Below are positions 16,499 through 25,039 of a stretch of DNA of 64,000 nucleotides, piece by piece. The stretch spans positions 1,054,001-1,118,000 of the forward strand of contig NC_020813.1 of NCBI RefSeq assembly GCF_000348725.1, given 5' to 3'. How positions within the stretch are numbered: the first letter of the stretch is position 1; the number at the start of each line of letters is the position of its first letter. The position numbers were made by a program, and so were the translations under genes. The notes under the pieces are model-generated. The model made no database searches. It saw only the letters and a program-made list of their open reading frames with translations, and was not told the DNA's origin. This DNA is from Pseudobdellovibrio exovorus JSS (GTDB taxonomy: Bacteria > Bdellovibrionota > Bdellovibrionia > Bdellovibrionales > Bdellovibrionaceae).

Positions 16499-17101
16499 TT
16501 ACAAAGACGTCGAGATATAAATCTGATAGTCCTGTGTATCGAGTTTATTGTAATAACTGTCGACACGCGAGTCATTGGCGTAAGCAGCACCTTTAATTGT
16601 ATCAAACTGATTAAGTGTGTACTGGCCGCCAATAGACAAGAACGGCAATATGTTAAATTGCAATCCGGCTTGGAATGCAGGACCGGCTAATTTAAAGGCC
16701 GGCTGAGACGTGAGTTCTTTCACTTCTAACTCATTAAACAAAGTGCTGCCTAAAAAGACTTTAATTAAACCGCGTGAGTTGACTCCGATTTGTACAGCCA
16801 GTGATTGATGTGAAAAGTCAGCTTTATCATTTTGGGGGCTCAGTTCTGCTTTGCCCGTAGCGTATTCGCCAGCAAGGTTAACATCGATACCAATAGCACT
16901 GCGGTAGCCAAACTTTAAACCAAAGCTAGGGGTTGAGATACGCACGTCTGAACTTGCAGAGTTTAAATCTGTGAATTGTACTTTTTCACTTCTATAGCCA
17001 ATAGAGGGTTCTAAAAAGACAGAGTTTCCAAAGATACCAGCAGTTGCACTGCCTGCTGATAAAAACAACACCGTTGTCAGAGCTAGGGAATAAAGACGCA
17101 T
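16499..17101 (-). CDS. Small outer-membrane beta-barrel protein
   Basis: The 200-residue protein has a signal peptide ending at GSATA (about 22) and then alternating beta-strand-like segments (SVFLEPSIGYRSEKVQF, SFGLKFGYRSAIGIDVNLAGEYATG, AFQAGLQFNILPFLSIGGQYTL). The number of strands and the size fit an eight-stranded barrel of the OmpW/OmpX-like type. The last residues, YQIYISTSL, alternate hydrophobic residues in a BAM-signal-like way, though the final residue is Leu and not Phe. Its role is unknown. It heads the operon with the RDD gene and is divergent from the HNH nuclease gene. Confidence 0.7.
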   Translation of the reverse strand: MRLYSLALTTVLFLSAGSATAGIFGNSVFLEPSIGYRSEKVQFTDLNSASSDVRISTPSFGLKFGYRSAIGIDVNLAGEYATGKAELSPQNDKADFSHQSLAVQIGVNSRGLIKVFLGSTLFNELEVKELTSQPAFKLAGPAFQAGLQFNILPFLSIGGQYTLNQFDTIKGAAYANDSRVDSYYNKLDTQDYQIYISTSL

Positions 17102-17160
17102 AACAGACTCCTTAAGAAAAATGATCTGGCGAAATTTTCTGAAACATTCTTTTCATGTCT

Positions 17161-17199
17161 ATGTATACATGAGTACGTAATACTATAGATAAATAGTAT
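17161..17199. promoter_or_regulatory. Two palindromes in a divergent intergenic region
   Basis: Between the divergent barrel and nuclease genes (17102-17360) lie the perfect palindrome ATGTATACAT (17161-17170) and the inverted repeat ATACTAT-N6-ATAGTAT (17180-17199). They are plausible regulator-binding sites; no further signal was recognised. Confidence 0.35.
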
Positions 17200-17360
17200 C
17201 TTTCGGCTGTTATTCCAAGTTTTTAGTGTGTCGCGTAAAAAGAATTCGCTTGAAATACGAATGTGATTTGGTGTTAATAGCCCTGCAACTCATTTATAAG
17301 CGGGTAATAGGGTCCCGCGTTTCTACCAGGCGCCGTAAATGTCTGACTAACGGAGTATAT

Positions 17361-17852
17361 ATGAAATTCAAGTCTGTCTTGAGTCTTGTTCTAGGTCTGA
17401 TCCTTGTAACGTCAACCGCTCTTGCTGGTGAAAGATTTCCCACGGAGCCCATCGAAAGTGTAACTCCAGGTTCTTTGTGTGAAGATTCACCGATCCGCCG
17501 TTACCCAGAAGGTATTGTTTACTGTGAGCGCGATGTCGATACACAGTTAAAACGCGATATCATCAAAATGTATGATGAACGTTTTGGATTCAGTATTCGT
17601 CAGATGAATCGTATGGATTTCAAAATTGATCACTTTATTCCATTGAGCTTGGGTGGCAGTAACGATATCGAGAATTTATGGCCACAACACAAAAGTGTCT
17701 ATGAAGTGACTGACGAATTAGAGCATCTATTAAGTCGTAAAATCTCTTCAGGCGCTATCAAGCAAGTTGAGGCTGTGCGCGTGATCAAAGAAGCTAAACA
17801 CAATTTAGACCGCGTTCCTGAACTCATGCACTACGTTGAAGGGCTTGAGTAG
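17361..17852 (+). CDS. Secreted HNH-type nuclease
   Basis: ATG 17361 with ACGGAG upstream starts a signal peptide (MKFKSVLSLVLGLILVTSTALA) and gives 163 residues; a GTG 45 codons upstream would hide it. The mature protein contains DFKIDHFIPLSLGGSNDIENLWPQ, the core of an HNH/beta-beta-alpha-metal nuclease with His of DHxxPLxxGG and Asn of NLWP. Two Cys (SLCEDS, VYCERD) could form a disulfide outside the cytoplasm. Exported nucleases of this kind degrade DNA for nutrients or as toxins. No immunity protein is recognisable beside it. Its stop abuts the parvulin stop on the other strand. Confidence 0.75.
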   Translation: MKFKSVLSLVLGLILVTSTALAGERFPTEPIESVTPGSLCEDSPIRRYPEGIVYCERDVDTQLKRDIIKMYDERFGFSIRQMNRMDFKIDHFIPLSLGGSNDIENLWPQHKSVYEVTDELEHLLSRKISSGAIKQVEAVRVIKEAKHNLDRVPELMHYVEGLE

Positions 17853-18131
17853 TTACTTCAATCTTTTAATAATGTGAAAACCAAAGCGGGTTTTTAGAGG
17901 GGTTTTTGATACCTGCTCTGGTTTTAAAAGCAGAACTGCTTCTTCAAAATCTGGGTCTGCCTTCCCAAATGGAATTGGGCCAAGGTCTCCGCTACTCTTT
18001 GAAGAGCTGCAACTGGAATATTTACGAGCAAGTTCTTCAAAGGATTTTCCTTCAGCTAGCTTTCTAAGGATATCTTCTGCCTCATGGCGTGTGGGCAGAA
18101 GAATATGGGCCGCGTGATACGTTTCTTTCAT
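17853..18131 (-). CDS. Parvulin-type peptidyl-prolyl isomerase
   Basis: With 92 residues this is a single rotamase domain of the PpiC size. YHAAHILLPTRHEAEDIL, FEELARKYSSCSSSKSSGDLGPIPFGK and the end TRFGFHIIKRLK are the three conserved blocks. It has no signal peptide, so it acts in the cytoplasm. It catalyses cis-trans isomerisation of X-Pro bonds. It lies 12 nt after the nitronate monooxygenase gene and is probably read through from it. Confidence 0.88.
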   Translation of the reverse strand: MKETYHAAHILLPTRHEAEDILRKLAEGKSFEELARKYSSCSSSKSSGDLGPIPFGKADPDFEEAVLLLKPEQVSKTPLKTRFGFHIIKRLK

Positions 18132-18143
18132 TAAATCTAGTCT

Positions 18144-19139
18144 TTATTGAGTTAGCCGTGGTGTATTCGCCAAGGTTTCTTCATATTCGGTTACTAATTT
18201 ACGAATAATCTCTTCACAGGAAAGAATTTCTTCAATAAGTCCTACAGATTGTCCAGCGCTCCAAACTGTCTTCCATGATGGGCCAGTGGCAGCTTCTTCT
18301 AATGCCTTTGAGCCAAGGAAATGAATAATTGGAACGATATATTTTTTAGTGAGCTTTTGGTTTTTTAACGCTTTCATATACCAAGGCAGATCAAGTCCAA
18401 TGCGTTCAATATAAGGCGTTTTAATGACAGCAGCAGGTGTTCCCGAGAGACGAGTGGTCATCACAATATCTTCAGGTGAAGATTTGACGATAGCGTCTTT
18501 ATAGGCTGAATCAATAGTCGCTTCTTTCGAGGCGATAAAACGCGTTCCGACACTTACGGCAGAAGCGCCCAGCGTCAGCATGGACGCCATGGTCGCGCCA
18601 TCTGCAATACCTCCAGCGGCAATAACAGGGATATCCAATTGTTTTTGCAACCAGCTCACTAAAACGATCGGAGAAATCGGCCCCGCATGTCCGCCAGCAC
18701 CAGCACCAACGGCAATAACACCATCGGCTCCAAGGTCTTGAACTTTTTTAGCGTGTTCAAGATTGATGACATCACAGATAACTTTCGCTCCTTGGCGATG
18801 GGCTTCATAGATGACGTCCTTGGGTGAGCCTAAAGATGTAATAAACAGATCGACTCCGTGATCTAATGCGGCCTTTAAATCCTGCGTTGATCGTGAATTA
18901 CTTTTGTTAACAATGATATTCACACCAATAGGTTTTTTGGTGCGGGATTTGATTTCTTTAACAGCTTCTGCAAATTTTTCTGCAGGACGAAAATTTAAAG
19001 AGGGCATGGTTCCAATTCCACCAGCTTCGCTAATAGCGACGACCATGTCTGGATTAGAGACAAGGAACATAGGGGCACCGATAATCGGGTATTGAATATT
19101 CATCATTTTTGTAAAAGCTGTTTCAATTTTCATATCCAT
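18144..19139 (-). CDS. Nitronate monooxygenase-like FMN enzyme
   Basis: The 331-residue TIM-barrel protein has the NMO-family signatures: YPIIGAPMF at the N-terminus, GAGAGGHAGPIS in the FMN/phosphate region with the catalytic His, PVIAAGGIADGATMASMLTLGA and VGTRFIASKEA. This family oxidises nitronates, but many members are annotated as enoyl-ACP reductase FabK-like or of unknown substrate. A second Met, two residues later, is an equally possible start. It is divergent from a DUF4442-type gene that begins 21 bp away, so promoters overlap. Confidence 0.85.
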   Translation of the reverse strand: MDMKIETAFTKMMNIQYPIIGAPMFLVSNPDMVVAISEAGGIGTMPSLNFRPAEKFAEAVKEIKSRTKKPIGVNIIVNKSNSRSTQDLKAALDHGVDLFITSLGSPKDVIYEAHRQGAKVICDVINLEHAKKVQDLGADGVIAVGAGAGGHAGPISPIVLVSWLQKQLDIPVIAAGGIADGATMASMLTLGASAVSVGTRFIASKEATIDSAYKDAIVKSSPEDIVMTTRLSGTPAAVIKTPYIERIGLDLPWYMKALKNQKLTKKYIVPIIHFLGSKALEEAATGPSWKTVWSAGQSVGLIEEILSCEEIIRKLVTEYEETLANTPRLTQ

Positions 19140-19160
19140 GATTTAAGCTTGAAAGCGACT

Positions 19161-19649
19161 ATGAGTAAACTTCAAAATTTTAAAAATAATTTGTTTTTGT
19201 CTATCTATGCGTGGAGTAAAATTCCTTTAATCGGTTTCTGTATGCCGCGAGTCTTGGAAAGTAGTGACCAGCGTACAGTTTTAAAAATCCCGTTGGGATT
19301 TCGCACTAAAAATCACTTGGGAGCGATGTACTTCGGAGCACTAGCCATTGGTTCGGAATTATGTATCGCGATGTTAGCTGTTAAAAAGATACAAGAGTCA
19401 GGTGCTCGAATTGATTTTCTATTCAAGGACTATAAGGCTGAATTCTTACGCCGCGCAGAGGGCGATGTACACTTTATTTGCGAAGAAGCGCAGGTAGTTG
19501 TCGATCAAATCAATGAGGCTAAAGGCTCGACTGAAAGAATCAATAGAACCATGACAGCCTATGCCATAGTTCCCTCTGTAAGTATGACTGAAAAGGTAGC
19601 CACATTTGAGCTGACTTTATCCGTTAAAAATCGCCAAAAGAAGTCCTAG
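19161..19649 (+). CDS. DUF4442 / hotdog-fold thioesterase-like protein
   Basis: I start the gene at ATG 19161 (MSKLQNFKNNLFLSIYAWSKIPLIGF), giving 162 residues; an earlier in-frame ATG at 19092 would run across the divergent gene. RTKNHLGAMYFGALAIGSELCIAMLA matches the central helix and strand of DUF4442 proteins, which share the hotdog fold of acyl-CoA thioesterases (NHxGxxYxxA). The likely substrate is an acyl thioester, but none is proven for the family. The neighbouring S1-domain gene begins 58 bp downstream. Confidence 0.7.
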   Translation: MSKLQNFKNNLFLSIYAWSKIPLIGFCMPRVLESSDQRTVLKIPLGFRTKNHLGAMYFGALAIGSELCIAMLAVKKIQESGARIDFLFKDYKAEFLRRAEGDVHFICEEAQVVVDQINEAKGSTERINRTMTAYAIVPSVSMTEKVATFELTLSVKNRQKKS

Positions 19650-19707
19650 GACCTTGCACTCTGAGGGTATTCAGTTAGACTAAATCTTCAAAAAAATTGA
19701 GGTTTTT

Positions 19708-20901
19708 ATGTCTAAACGTGATGTTTTCGGTGATGAACTAGATACTAAAGCAAAAACAGATTTTGCATCTTTATTTGAACAATCTTTAGGTGGTGTTGGT
19801 AAAAAATTAACAACGGGTGATGCGTTCATCGGTGAGTTGTTAACGATCAACAAAGAAGAAGCCTTTATCTCTACATCAACTCCTATTGATGCCATGATTT
19901 TAACAAGCGAACTTTTAGATGATGAAAAAAACTTAAAATACAAAGTTGGTGATCGTATTGAAGTGGTCGTGGTCAGTACTAAAGGTGGCGAGATCCGTGT
20001 TGCGAAAAAAGGTTCAAAAAAATCAAATGCGGATTTAGATTCTTTAGAAGATGCCTACGACATGGAGTTACCTGTTGAGGGGCGTGTTACAGAAGTTTGT
20101 AATGGTGGGTTCCGTGTTGCTGTTCACAACAAAACAGCATTCTGTCCTGTAAGTCAGATGGATTACAAAGTTCAAGATCACCAATCTTACGTTGATAAAA
20201 AATTCGATTTCATCATTACACAGTTCGATCCTAAAGGGCGTAATCTTGTGGTTTCTCGTCGTAAACTATTAGATCAACAAAAAGTAGAAAATGAAGGTCA
20301 GTTCTTAGAGTCTTCAAAAGCCGGAGACATTTTTTCGGGAATGGTTTCTCGCATTGAAAAGTTCGGAGCTTTTGTAAGATTAGAAAACGGAGTAGAGGGA
20401 CTTGTGCATATTTCGGAAGTAGGTTGGTCTCGTATTTCAGATCCTTCCGAAGTTTTACACGTGGGCCAGAATGTCACAACAAAGCTATTAAGATCAGAAG
20501 AGGTTGATGGCCGTTTAAAGATCTCACTTTCTATTAAACAAGCGGGTGGAGAAGGCGATCCTTGGATGCAAGTTCCTGAGAGATTCCCGTTAAAATCAAC
20601 ACATAAAGGGCAAGTCGAAAAGAAAGAGGTCTATGGCCTTTTTGTTAACTTAGCTCCTGGAATCACAGGGCTATTGCCTAAATCAAAATGGAGAGATTCA
20701 GTAGATCACCAAATGTACGAAACACGTAAAAAAGGTGACTCGATTGAAGTGCAAGTAGATGAAATTCTATTTGAACAACGTAAAATTTCTTTAGGTATTC
20801 CGGCTGAGTTTGATGATCAGACATGGAAATCAGTAACAGTTAAGACGGGTTTTAGTAACTCGGGCTTAAGTGGCCTAGCTGATCTCGTAAAGAAAAAGTA
20901 A
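19708..20901 (+). CDS. S1-domain RNA-binding protein (ribosomal protein S1-like)
   Basis: The 397-residue protein contains about four S1 repeats, near residues 38-100, 118-185, 205-275 and 288-355. The third is the most typical: GDIFSGMVSRIEKFGAFVRLENGVEGLVHISEVGW. S1 repeats bind single-stranded RNA; full-length ribosomal S1 has six repeats, so this is a shorter paralogue, similar in plan to other multi-S1 proteins in this group. It probably binds mRNA or rRNA in the cytoplasm. The first repeat is degenerate. It stands alone with an SD-like GAGG upstream. Confidence 0.8.
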   Translation: MSKRDVFGDELDTKAKTDFASLFEQSLGGVGKKLTTGDAFIGELLTINKEEAFISTSTPIDAMILTSELLDDEKNLKYKVGDRIEVVVVSTKGGEIRVAKKGSKKSNADLDSLEDAYDMELPVEGRVTEVCNGGFRVAVHNKTAFCPVSQMDYKVQDHQSYVDKKFDFIITQFDPKGRNLVVSRRKLLDQQKVENEGQFLESSKAGDIFSGMVSRIEKFGAFVRLENGVEGLVHISEVGWSRISDPSEVLHVGQNVTTKLLRSEEVDGRLKISLSIKQAGGEGDPWMQVPERFPLKSTHKGQVEKKEVYGLFVNLAPGITGLLPKSKWRDSVDHQMYETRKKGDSIEVQVDEILFEQRKISLGIPAEFDDQTWKSVTVKTGFSNSGLSGLADLVKKK

Positions 20902-20961
20902 TAAAGAATATTCTTAAATATTAAGTTCAGGTTGATTTTTTAATAACTCAAGGGAGCGAGT

Positions 20962-22920
20962 ATGAAGAAAATTTTAATGGGCCTATCTGTTTTGTTATTG
21001 AGTGCCACAGCTATGGCTCAGTATGCCGGCCATGGCGTAGACAGTGTTTCTGAAGCAACTTTAAAAAAATACACGCCGCCAGCGTTAGATCCTATCATGG
21101 CAAACAAACTGAAAAAAATGTTTGATGTGGGATCTCCGGGAATGGGGATTCTGTCTCCAGATAAAAAGACTTTGTACTTTACTTGGAGGATCACGGGCAT
21201 CACTCAAGTTTGGAAGATCGATGGTCCCAAAAGTTTCCCCATACAATTAACAAGTGGTAATGATGCGGTTACTATTCGTGCGGTAGCTCCGAACGGAAAG
21301 TATTTAATTATCTCTAAGGATCTTAATGGCCAAGAAAACCCAGGCCTTTTCCGTTTGGATATTAAAACAGGTCAAATCGATGAGTTGTTCAGAAAAGAAA
21401 AGGTACAGGCCCATTTCGCGTTTGTAACAGACGATTCGGCTTATATGTATTACATCGCCAATGATAGAACTCCTGATTCCTATTCGACTTATAAGATGAA
21501 GTTGTCGGACAAGTCTGTTGAGACTATCTATGAGGGGCAGGGAGCATGGTACCTTGCTGATCAACGTCGTAACGGAGAAAGACTTCTTTTTGTAAAGTAC
21601 AATGGTGCCAGACAAAATGAATACTACGATTACAATCCTAAAACAAAAGAGATGACTCCTGTCGTGGGACAAGGTGAGCAAGAGGAATACGATGTCTCTT
21701 ATGCAGCGAAAGAAAATCAGTACCTAGTTCTTTCCAATAAAAGTACAGATTTTAAACGTCTGTATTTAATGGATGAAAAGAAACAGATGAAGCCGCTGAC
21801 AAAAGAAATGAATGCCGAAATCGAAGGTTTCAGCATCGATCAAAAATACACACGTATTATCTATGGTATCAGTCGTGAAGGTTATTCTGAAATTGGCGCT
21901 TTAGACGCTAAAACTTTTAAGCCCATAGCGATTCCTAAGCTTCCAATTAAGGATGCTAAAGTTGATCATATCTTTAATGGAACGACCACTCGTGATGGAC
22001 GCGTGACTATCTTCGGTGTCATCACATCGAAAGCTCCACGCTTGGCGTACTCTTATGATTGGGGTACAAAGAAAGTAACTCAGTGGTTATTGCCATCGGC
22101 TCCAGAAGTGGATCTGTCGAAATTTGTTGCGGCAGAACTGATGAGTTACGACAGTCGTGATGGCGTTAAAATTCCTATGTTCGTTCGTTTTCCCGAAAAA
22201 TGCCGTCTAGATAATAAAAATCGTGAGAACTGTCCAGTGGTGGTTCACTTTCATGGCGGACCGGAGGGGCAGAGCCAACCGGGTTTCAGCACATTTGCAC
22301 AATCTTTTGTCGACGAGGGGTTTATTTTTGTAGAGCCGAACGTGCGCGGAAGTGATGGCTATGGTAAAAAGTGGATCAGCATGGACGACGGACCAAAACG
22401 TGAAGATGTGATTGGTGATATCGAAGATGCGGCTCTGTGGATTAAATCTAACTGGAAGCACAATTCAGGCGTAGCACCTAAAGTCGGTGTTATGGGTTGG
22501 AGTTATGGCGGTTACTCGACATTGATGGCCATGACGAAGTTTGCAGGTTCGTACGAAGCGGGAGTGGCTTTAGTAGGAATGAGTAATCTTGTATCGTTCC
22601 TTAACAACACAGCTCCGTATCGTCGTATTCTACGTATTTCAGAGTATGGTGATCCCGTTAAAGATAAAGAGTCTTTGATGCGATTGTCTCCGGTTACTTA
22701 TGTTGATCGTGTGAAGTCGCCTTTGATGGTGATTCAAGGGGCAAATGACCCGCGCGTTCCAGTCGGGGAAGCTTTGCAAATTCATGAAACTCTATTGAAA
22801 AGAAAAATTCCGAGTGAATTAATTATCTTTGCCGATGAAGGTCATGGCTCTGCTAAAAAAGACAATCAGGTCCTTGAAATCGGTCATACAATTGAGTTTT
22901 TAAAGAAACATCTTAAATAA
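20962..22920 (+). CDS. Exported S9-family prolyl oligopeptidase-like peptidase
   Basis: The 652-residue protein has a signal peptide ending at TAMAQ (about 20), a beta-propeller region (about 60-360) and a C-terminal alpha/beta hydrolase. The triad is S514 (GWSYGGYS), D596 (GANDPRVP) and H628 (EGHGSA), with the oxyanion region HFHGGPEGQ. These features match S9 acyl-aminoacyl/dipeptidyl peptidases that trim short peptides. In the periplasm it could work after larger proteases such as the secreted S8 and M13 enzymes nearby; that link is inference. SD AAGGGAG is strong. Confidence 0.9.
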   Translation: MKKILMGLSVLLLSATAMAQYAGHGVDSVSEATLKKYTPPALDPIMANKLKKMFDVGSPGMGILSPDKKTLYFTWRITGITQVWKIDGPKSFPIQLTSGNDAVTIRAVAPNGKYLIISKDLNGQENPGLFRLDIKTGQIDELFRKEKVQAHFAFVTDDSAYMYYIANDRTPDSYSTYKMKLSDKSVETIYEGQGAWYLADQRRNGERLLFVKYNGARQNEYYDYNPKTKEMTPVVGQGEQEEYDVSYAAKENQYLVLSNKSTDFKRLYLMDEKKQMKPLTKEMNAEIEGFSIDQKYTRIIYGISREGYSEIGALDAKTFKPIAIPKLPIKDAKVDHIFNGTTTRDGRVTIFGVITSKAPRLAYSYDWGTKKVTQWLLPSAPEVDLSKFVAAELMSYDSRDGVKIPMFVRFPEKCRLDNKNRENCPVVVHFHGGPEGQSQPGFSTFAQSFVDEGFIFVEPNVRGSDGYGKKWISMDDGPKREDVIGDIEDAALWIKSNWKHNSGVAPKVGVMGWSYGGYSTLMAMTKFAGSYEAGVALVGMSNLVSFLNNTAPYRRILRISEYGDPVKDKESLMRLSPVTYVDRVKSPLMVIQGANDPRVPVGEALQIHETLLKRKIPSELIIFADEGHGSAKKDNQVLEIGHTIEFLKKHLK

Positions 22921-22928
22921 ATTGAATT

Positions 22929-22959
22929 AAGAGTTAACTGAATCGTTCAGTTAACTCTT
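22929..22959. terminator. Bidirectional hairpin between convergent genes
   Basis: AAGAGTTAACTGAA (22929-22942) and TTCAGTTAACTCTT (22946-22959) form a perfect 14-bp stem with a TCG loop. It sits between the S9 gene and the convergent methyltransferase gene, and the right half encodes the last residues of the methyltransferase. AT-rich flanks allow termination in both directions. Confidence 0.7.
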
Positions 22960-23746
22960 GAATTTTAAATTCAGATAAAAGGGCGCTTATGCGCTCTTTT
23001 GCATTTTTGGTCTGTTTGTTTTTCTGCGTGGCCACGATAAGTTCATTTTTCATCGAGTGCTCGAAGCCCACAAGTTCAGTTACAGAGACATCATAGCCAT
23101 GGGATTCTAAGCGCAATACACGTAAAACATTTGTTAGGTGACTGCCAAATTCACGCGTATGGATAGGGCTGCGGTAGAGCTCAACAAGTGGTTTAGCCAG
23201 AGCATATTTTTTATTTTGTCGCAGTAAGCTGGCCACTTCAGCTTGGCAACAAGGGACAAGAACGATGTGCTGTGCTTTTTTCTGTAGCGCGAAGTCAATG
23301 GCGTCATCTGTGGCTGTGTCGCATGCGTGTAAGGCGGTCACGATATCAATGGCTTCGGGTAAAGATTGGGAAGATAAAGAGTTCTGCACGCTGGTGTTGA
23401 TAAATGACATGCGTTCAAAACCTAATTTTTTTTGTAGGGCCTGTGATTTTTCAACTAACTCAGCTCGTGTTTCAACACCATAAATATGGCCGATAGGTTC
23501 ACGCTGATTTTTAAAGAAGAGGTCATAGAGGATGAAACCTAAATAAGATTTCCCTGCTCCATGATCCACAAGAGACATGGCCGAGTTGTTTTCTTGTAGT
23601 GTTTTTAAAAGAGGTTCGATGAAGTTATACAGATGATAAACTTGTTTGAGTTTTCGACGGCTATCCTGATTCATCTTGCCGTCGGCTGTTAGAATGTGAA
23701 GTTCTTTTAAAAGTTCTGTGGACTGCTCGGGTCTTATATCACTCAT
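22934..23746 (-). CDS. Class I SAM-dependent methyltransferase
   Basis: The 270-residue protein has the SAM-binding motif LVDHGAGKSYLGFILYDLF, an acidic residue after the second strand (YGVETRAELVEKSQAL), and HACDTATDDAIDFAL followed by IVLVPCCQAE. This is the pattern of the Methyltransf_32-type RNA methyltransferase domain, where a Cys pair (CC) follows the third conserved strand. The target is unknown; a tRNA or rRNA nucleoside is plausible. The last codons lie in the bidirectional hairpin. Confidence 0.75.
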   Translation of the reverse strand: MSDIRPEQSTELLKELHILTADGKMNQDSRRKLKQVYHLYNFIEPLLKTLQENNSAMSLVDHGAGKSYLGFILYDLFFKNQREPIGHIYGVETRAELVEKSQALQKKLGFERMSFINTSVQNSLSSQSLPEAIDIVTALHACDTATDDAIDFALQKKAQHIVLVPCCQAEVASLLRQNKKYALAKPLVELYRSPIHTREFGSHLTNVLRVLRLESHGYDVSVTELVGFEHSMKNELIVATQKNKQTKNAKERISALLSEFKIQELTERFS

Positions 23747-23773
23747 ATAGAGGTTATAGCCCCGAGTTTAACT

Positions 23774-24682
23774 TTAGTCAGCAGTAACTTGAGCTGGTGT
23801 TGAGGCCGGTGTCGGAGCTACGTCGCGGCACATTTCGATGTTATCCTTAAAGAACTGAGCCTGTTGTAGCACTTCGCGAGTGGATACTGTGAATTGAGCC
23901 AAGTTGCAGTTATTGTCGCGAATCTCTTTGGCGATTGTTTCTGCTTCCCCTTGAGTCATATTCAGACCCCAGAAGAACTTGATGCTTAACCAGTTTTTTA
24001 AGTATTTACATGTGTATTCGGGATTTGGTGGCATGTAGCGATTAGGGCCTTTATCGCCTTTCTTCATGTTCTCTGGTCCGTCTACAGCCATCAGATGATA
24101 GTCGTATCCCATATAGTTTGCATAAAGGCAGCGGGCTTTGAAGCTCCAAGCATTAGCTCCGGATTTATAAGCATTTTTAAGTGGAACGAAATGATCAATT
24201 TGGATATCTTGGGCAGAAGTGTAAGTTCGGCCTGTATAAGGATCTTTCCATTCTCCAGCGTCGATAACACAGTGATTGTTATCACGGAAGATCACCGCTT
24301 TATCTGAGTCACGTAATAATACTTTAGCGCGTGTGTTGTAGCAGACTTCGTCATCTGGATCATTAACCCATCTGCCGAACTGGTTCTTACGTTCATAATT
24401 GGCAATTTGCAGATTGCGATCTGAGCGTTGGTACGTCTTCCAGTTAAGTAAAGAGTAGCTTTTGGCTTCTAAGTAACGAGTCAGCGTGTGTAGGGTTCTA
24501 ATGATCGAGATATTGATAGCGCTATTTTGTGTGGCTTCAATTTTTACATAAACTTTTTCAAGGATTTCTGGATTCGCTCTTGCTAGCTCTAGAGAGGGCT
24601 TTTCTTCTGCTAAAACCGAAGAAGAAAAAGCCATCGTATGTATGCACGTAATGAATAATAATATTCTTAAAAAGAGTTTCAT
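23774..24682 (-). CDS. Secreted DUF1524/GmrSD-like HNH nuclease
   Basis: I start at the ATG at 24680-24682 because it opens a signal peptide (MKLFLRILLFITCIHTMAFSSSVLA) and follows GAGGGGG; 29 codons of open frame upstream are ignored. The protein has 302 residues. Near the middle, DIQIDHFVPLKNAYKSGANAW (D163, H164) is followed by ENMKKGDKGPNRYMPP, the N-x-x-K-G-D-x-x-P tail of DUF1524 nucleases, with Cys pairs around (CYNTR, NHCVI, RCLYAN, YTCKYL) that may form disulfides. It should cleave DNA or RNA outside the cell. A small lipoprotein gene is divergent. Confidence 0.8.
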   Translation of the reverse strand: MKLFLRILLFITCIHTMAFSSSVLAEEKPSLELARANPEILEKVYVKIEATQNSAINISIIRTLHTLTRYLEAKSYSLLNWKTYQRSDRNLQIANYERKNQFGRWVNDPDDEVCYNTRAKVLLRDSDKAVIFRDNNHCVIDAGEWKDPYTGRTYTSAQDIQIDHFVPLKNAYKSGANAWSFKARCLYANYMGYDYHLMAVDGPENMKKGDKGPNRYMPPNPEYTCKYLKNWLSIKFFWGLNMTQGEAETIAKEIRDNNCNLAQFTVSTREVLQQAQFFKDNIEMCRDVAPTPASTPAQVTAD

Positions 24683-24785
24683 GAGCCCCCTCAAAAACCT
24701 AGACCAGAGACTAATTGTAAATAAGATCGATTTGCAAGAAAATAGTGGCTCACTACAAAAACCTAACAAAACCAGTGGAGTTGAA

Positions 24786-24950
24786 ATGAAAAAGTTAATT
24801 TTATTAGCAGTTGTGTCTTTATTTGTTAGCGCTTGCGCTCATTCTCACAAAGATTGTGCATGTGGAACGGACAAACCTGCCTGTGCTGCTTGCAAAGAAG
24901 AAAAAGCATCGGACACTAGTGACTGCGAGTGTTCTGGGCACAAACACTAG
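24786..24950 (+). CDS. Small Cys/His-rich lipoprotein
   Basis: The ATG at 24786 gives only 54 residues. MKKLILLAVVSLFVSAC is a lipoprotein signal with Cys17 lipidated. The mature 38 residues contain HSHKDCACG, CAACKE and SDCECSGHKH, that is seven further Cys and four His. This composition suggests metal binding, such as copper or zinc, or redox work on the membrane surface. There is no family I can name. It is divergent from the DUF1524 nuclease gene. The frame also continues upstream, but that part is not credible. Confidence 0.7.
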   Translation: MKKLILLAVVSLFVSACAHSHKDCACGTDKPACAACKEEKASDTSDCECSGHKH

Positions 24951-24974
24951 TTTGTTATTTCCTTAAGCATCAGC

Positions 24975-24986
24975 TTTGATATCAAA
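24975..24986. promoter_or_regulatory. TTTGATATCAAA palindrome upstream of the TetR gene
   Basis: A perfect 12-bp palindrome lies 54 bp before the TetR start. Autoregulation by TetR repressors through nearby palindromes is common, so it is a candidate operator; the base pattern alone proves nothing. Confidence 0.3.
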
Positions 24987-25039
24987 CGATTGATTAAATC
25001 CCATAGACAGCACGGGTGACCTGTAATACTCTTTCGCGC

